Assembly: GCA_002405995.1 (NCBI GenBank) | Contig: DHMW01000026.1 | Span: forward strand, 234-5,601 | Direction of reading: 5' to 3' | Length of the DNA: 5,368 nucleotides | From: Oscillospiraceae bacterium UBA4632 | GTDB lineage: Bacteria; Bacillota; Clostridia; Oscillospirales; Oscillospiraceae | In this document: positions 4,814 to 5,368 of the stretch, piece after piece | How positions within the stretch are numbered: the first letter of the stretch is position 1 | Layout: every line of letters begins with the position of its first letter | Translations under genes and position numbers: made by a program | Notes under the pieces: model-generated | What the model was told of the DNA's origin: nothing | Database searches by the model: none | What the model saw: only the letters and a program-made list of their open reading frames with translations

Positions 4814-4842
4814 TGGACAAGTGCAAGGGAACGTAGTATCCT
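4814..4842 (+). promoter_or_regulatory. Promoter of adenine deaminase gene
   Basis: The -35 element is TGGACA (4814-4819, one base off consensus), the spacer is 17 bp and the -10 element is TATCCT (4837-4842). The predicted start is near 4849, giving a leader of about 70 nt. That leader is GC-rich with only short possible stems (for example GGCT/AGCC), and no recognisable purine riboswitch core is present. Confidence 0.62.
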
Positions 4843-4919
4843 ATTAAAAAAATCCGGAAAGGGCTGCCGCAGAGCCGCGCAGACCGGCCAACCAAAGCCG
4901 AAAATAAGGAGGATCACGC

Positions 4920-5368
4920 ATGGCATATCGGGAAAGTTACGCGGGCAAGATCAACCGCAAGCTGAACAAGAAGCTCCACGTCGTCGAGGTGGCTGCGGGG
5001 CGGCAGAAGGCCGACCTTGTTCTGAAAAACGCGACCTACGTGAACGTCTTCTGCAACCAGCTCAGCCATGGCGACATTGCCGTGGCCGAGGGTCTGATCG
5101 CCGGCATGGGCGAGCATTACGAGGGCGAGGTCGAGATCGACATGGGCGGCAAGCTCGTGCTGCCCGGCTTCGTCGATGCGCACATCCACTTGGAGAGCGC
5201 GCTCGTCTCCCCGAAGGAATTTGCCAACGCCGTCATCCCGCACGGCACCACAAGCGTCATCACCGACCCGCACGAGATCGCCAACGTCATGGGCACGGAC
5301 GGTATCGAGTATATGTTACAGGCGACGGAGGACTTACCCGTCGATGTGCGCTTCATGCTCCCCTCCTG
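4920..5368 (+). CDS. ade: Adenine deaminase, N-terminal 149 codons (cut by window edge)
   Basis: Adenine deaminase hydrolyses adenine to hypoxanthine and ammonia in purine salvage. It is a metal-dependent amidohydrolase-superfamily enzyme of the cytoplasm. The visible part shows the N-terminal beta domain (ADLVLKNATYVNVF, 31-44), then the barrel entry LPGFVDAHIHLES (81-93) with the HxH metal ligands H88 and H90. PHGTTSVITDPHEIANVMG (107-125) and MLPS (146-149) are characteristic of Ade rather than of other amidohydrolases. The family is usually close to 580-600 residues, so about a quarter is present. AAGGAGG (4906-4912) lies 7 nt before ATG. Its neighbour upstream is an adenine phosphoribosyltransferase-like gene, but a strong stem-loop and a separate promoter lie between them, so they are probably separate transcripts. 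Confidence 0.96.
   Translation, partial: MAYRESYAGKINRKLNKKLHVVEVAAGRQKADLVLKNATYVNVFCNQLSHGDIAVAEGLIAGMGEHYEGEVEIDMGGKLVLPGFVDAHIHLESALVSPKEFANAVIPHGTTSVITDPHEIANVMGTDGIEYMLQATEDLPVDVRFMLPS

Noticed and set aside
4843..4919. Riboswitch in the adenine deaminase leader
   Set aside because: Only weak short pairings are visible and no conserved aptamer core is recognisable. A covariance-model search would decide.

Overview
The window looks like a GC-rich chromosome from the Bacillota (Firmicutes), most likely class Clostridia and possibly the Oscillospirales. The basis is a canonical T-box leader, strong AGGAGG-type ribosome binding sites, sigma-A-type promoters, a clostridial-style PheS and codons rich in G/C at the third position. 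The family-level placement is inference. There are six protein genes, two of them cut by the window edges. No tRNA, rRNA, CRISPR array, insertion sequence or phage gene is visible.

Left half, minus strand (positions 2616 down to 1): a phenylalanyl-tRNA synthetase transcription unit. A promoter (2588-2616) drives a T-box leader with a UUC (Phe) specifier and a terminator/antiterminator switch (2339 to about 2575), then pheS (1258-2283), a 163-bp spacer with three inverted repeats, and the first 364 codons of pheT (1094 to 1). This PheT carries an insertion of about 100 residues after its N-terminal tRNA-binding-type domain.

Middle and right, plus strand: a PAP2-family membrane phosphatase (2673-3638), a 66-residue PspC-domain protein (3723-3923), a PRPP-binding phosphoribosyltransferase (4022-4582), and the start of adenine deaminase (4920 to the edge). 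Each appears to have its own promoter, so this is a row of single-gene units rather than one operon. A 17-bp perfect stem-loop follows the phosphoribosyltransferase. The phosphoribosyltransferase and adenine deaminase plausibly act on the same purine bases: one turns a base into a nucleotide, the other deaminates adenine to hypoxanthine.

The most distinctive regulatory feature is the divergent region between pheS and the PAP2 gene. One palindromic hexamer, TTGCAA (2611-2616), can serve as the -35 element for promoters on both strands, each with a 17-bp spacer. The window holds mostly known housekeeping functions. The items worth a second look are the shared -35 element, the PheT insertion, the structured pheS-pheT spacer and a small minus-strand coding-like remnant at 4645-4779. 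I did not find a clear new multi-gene system.
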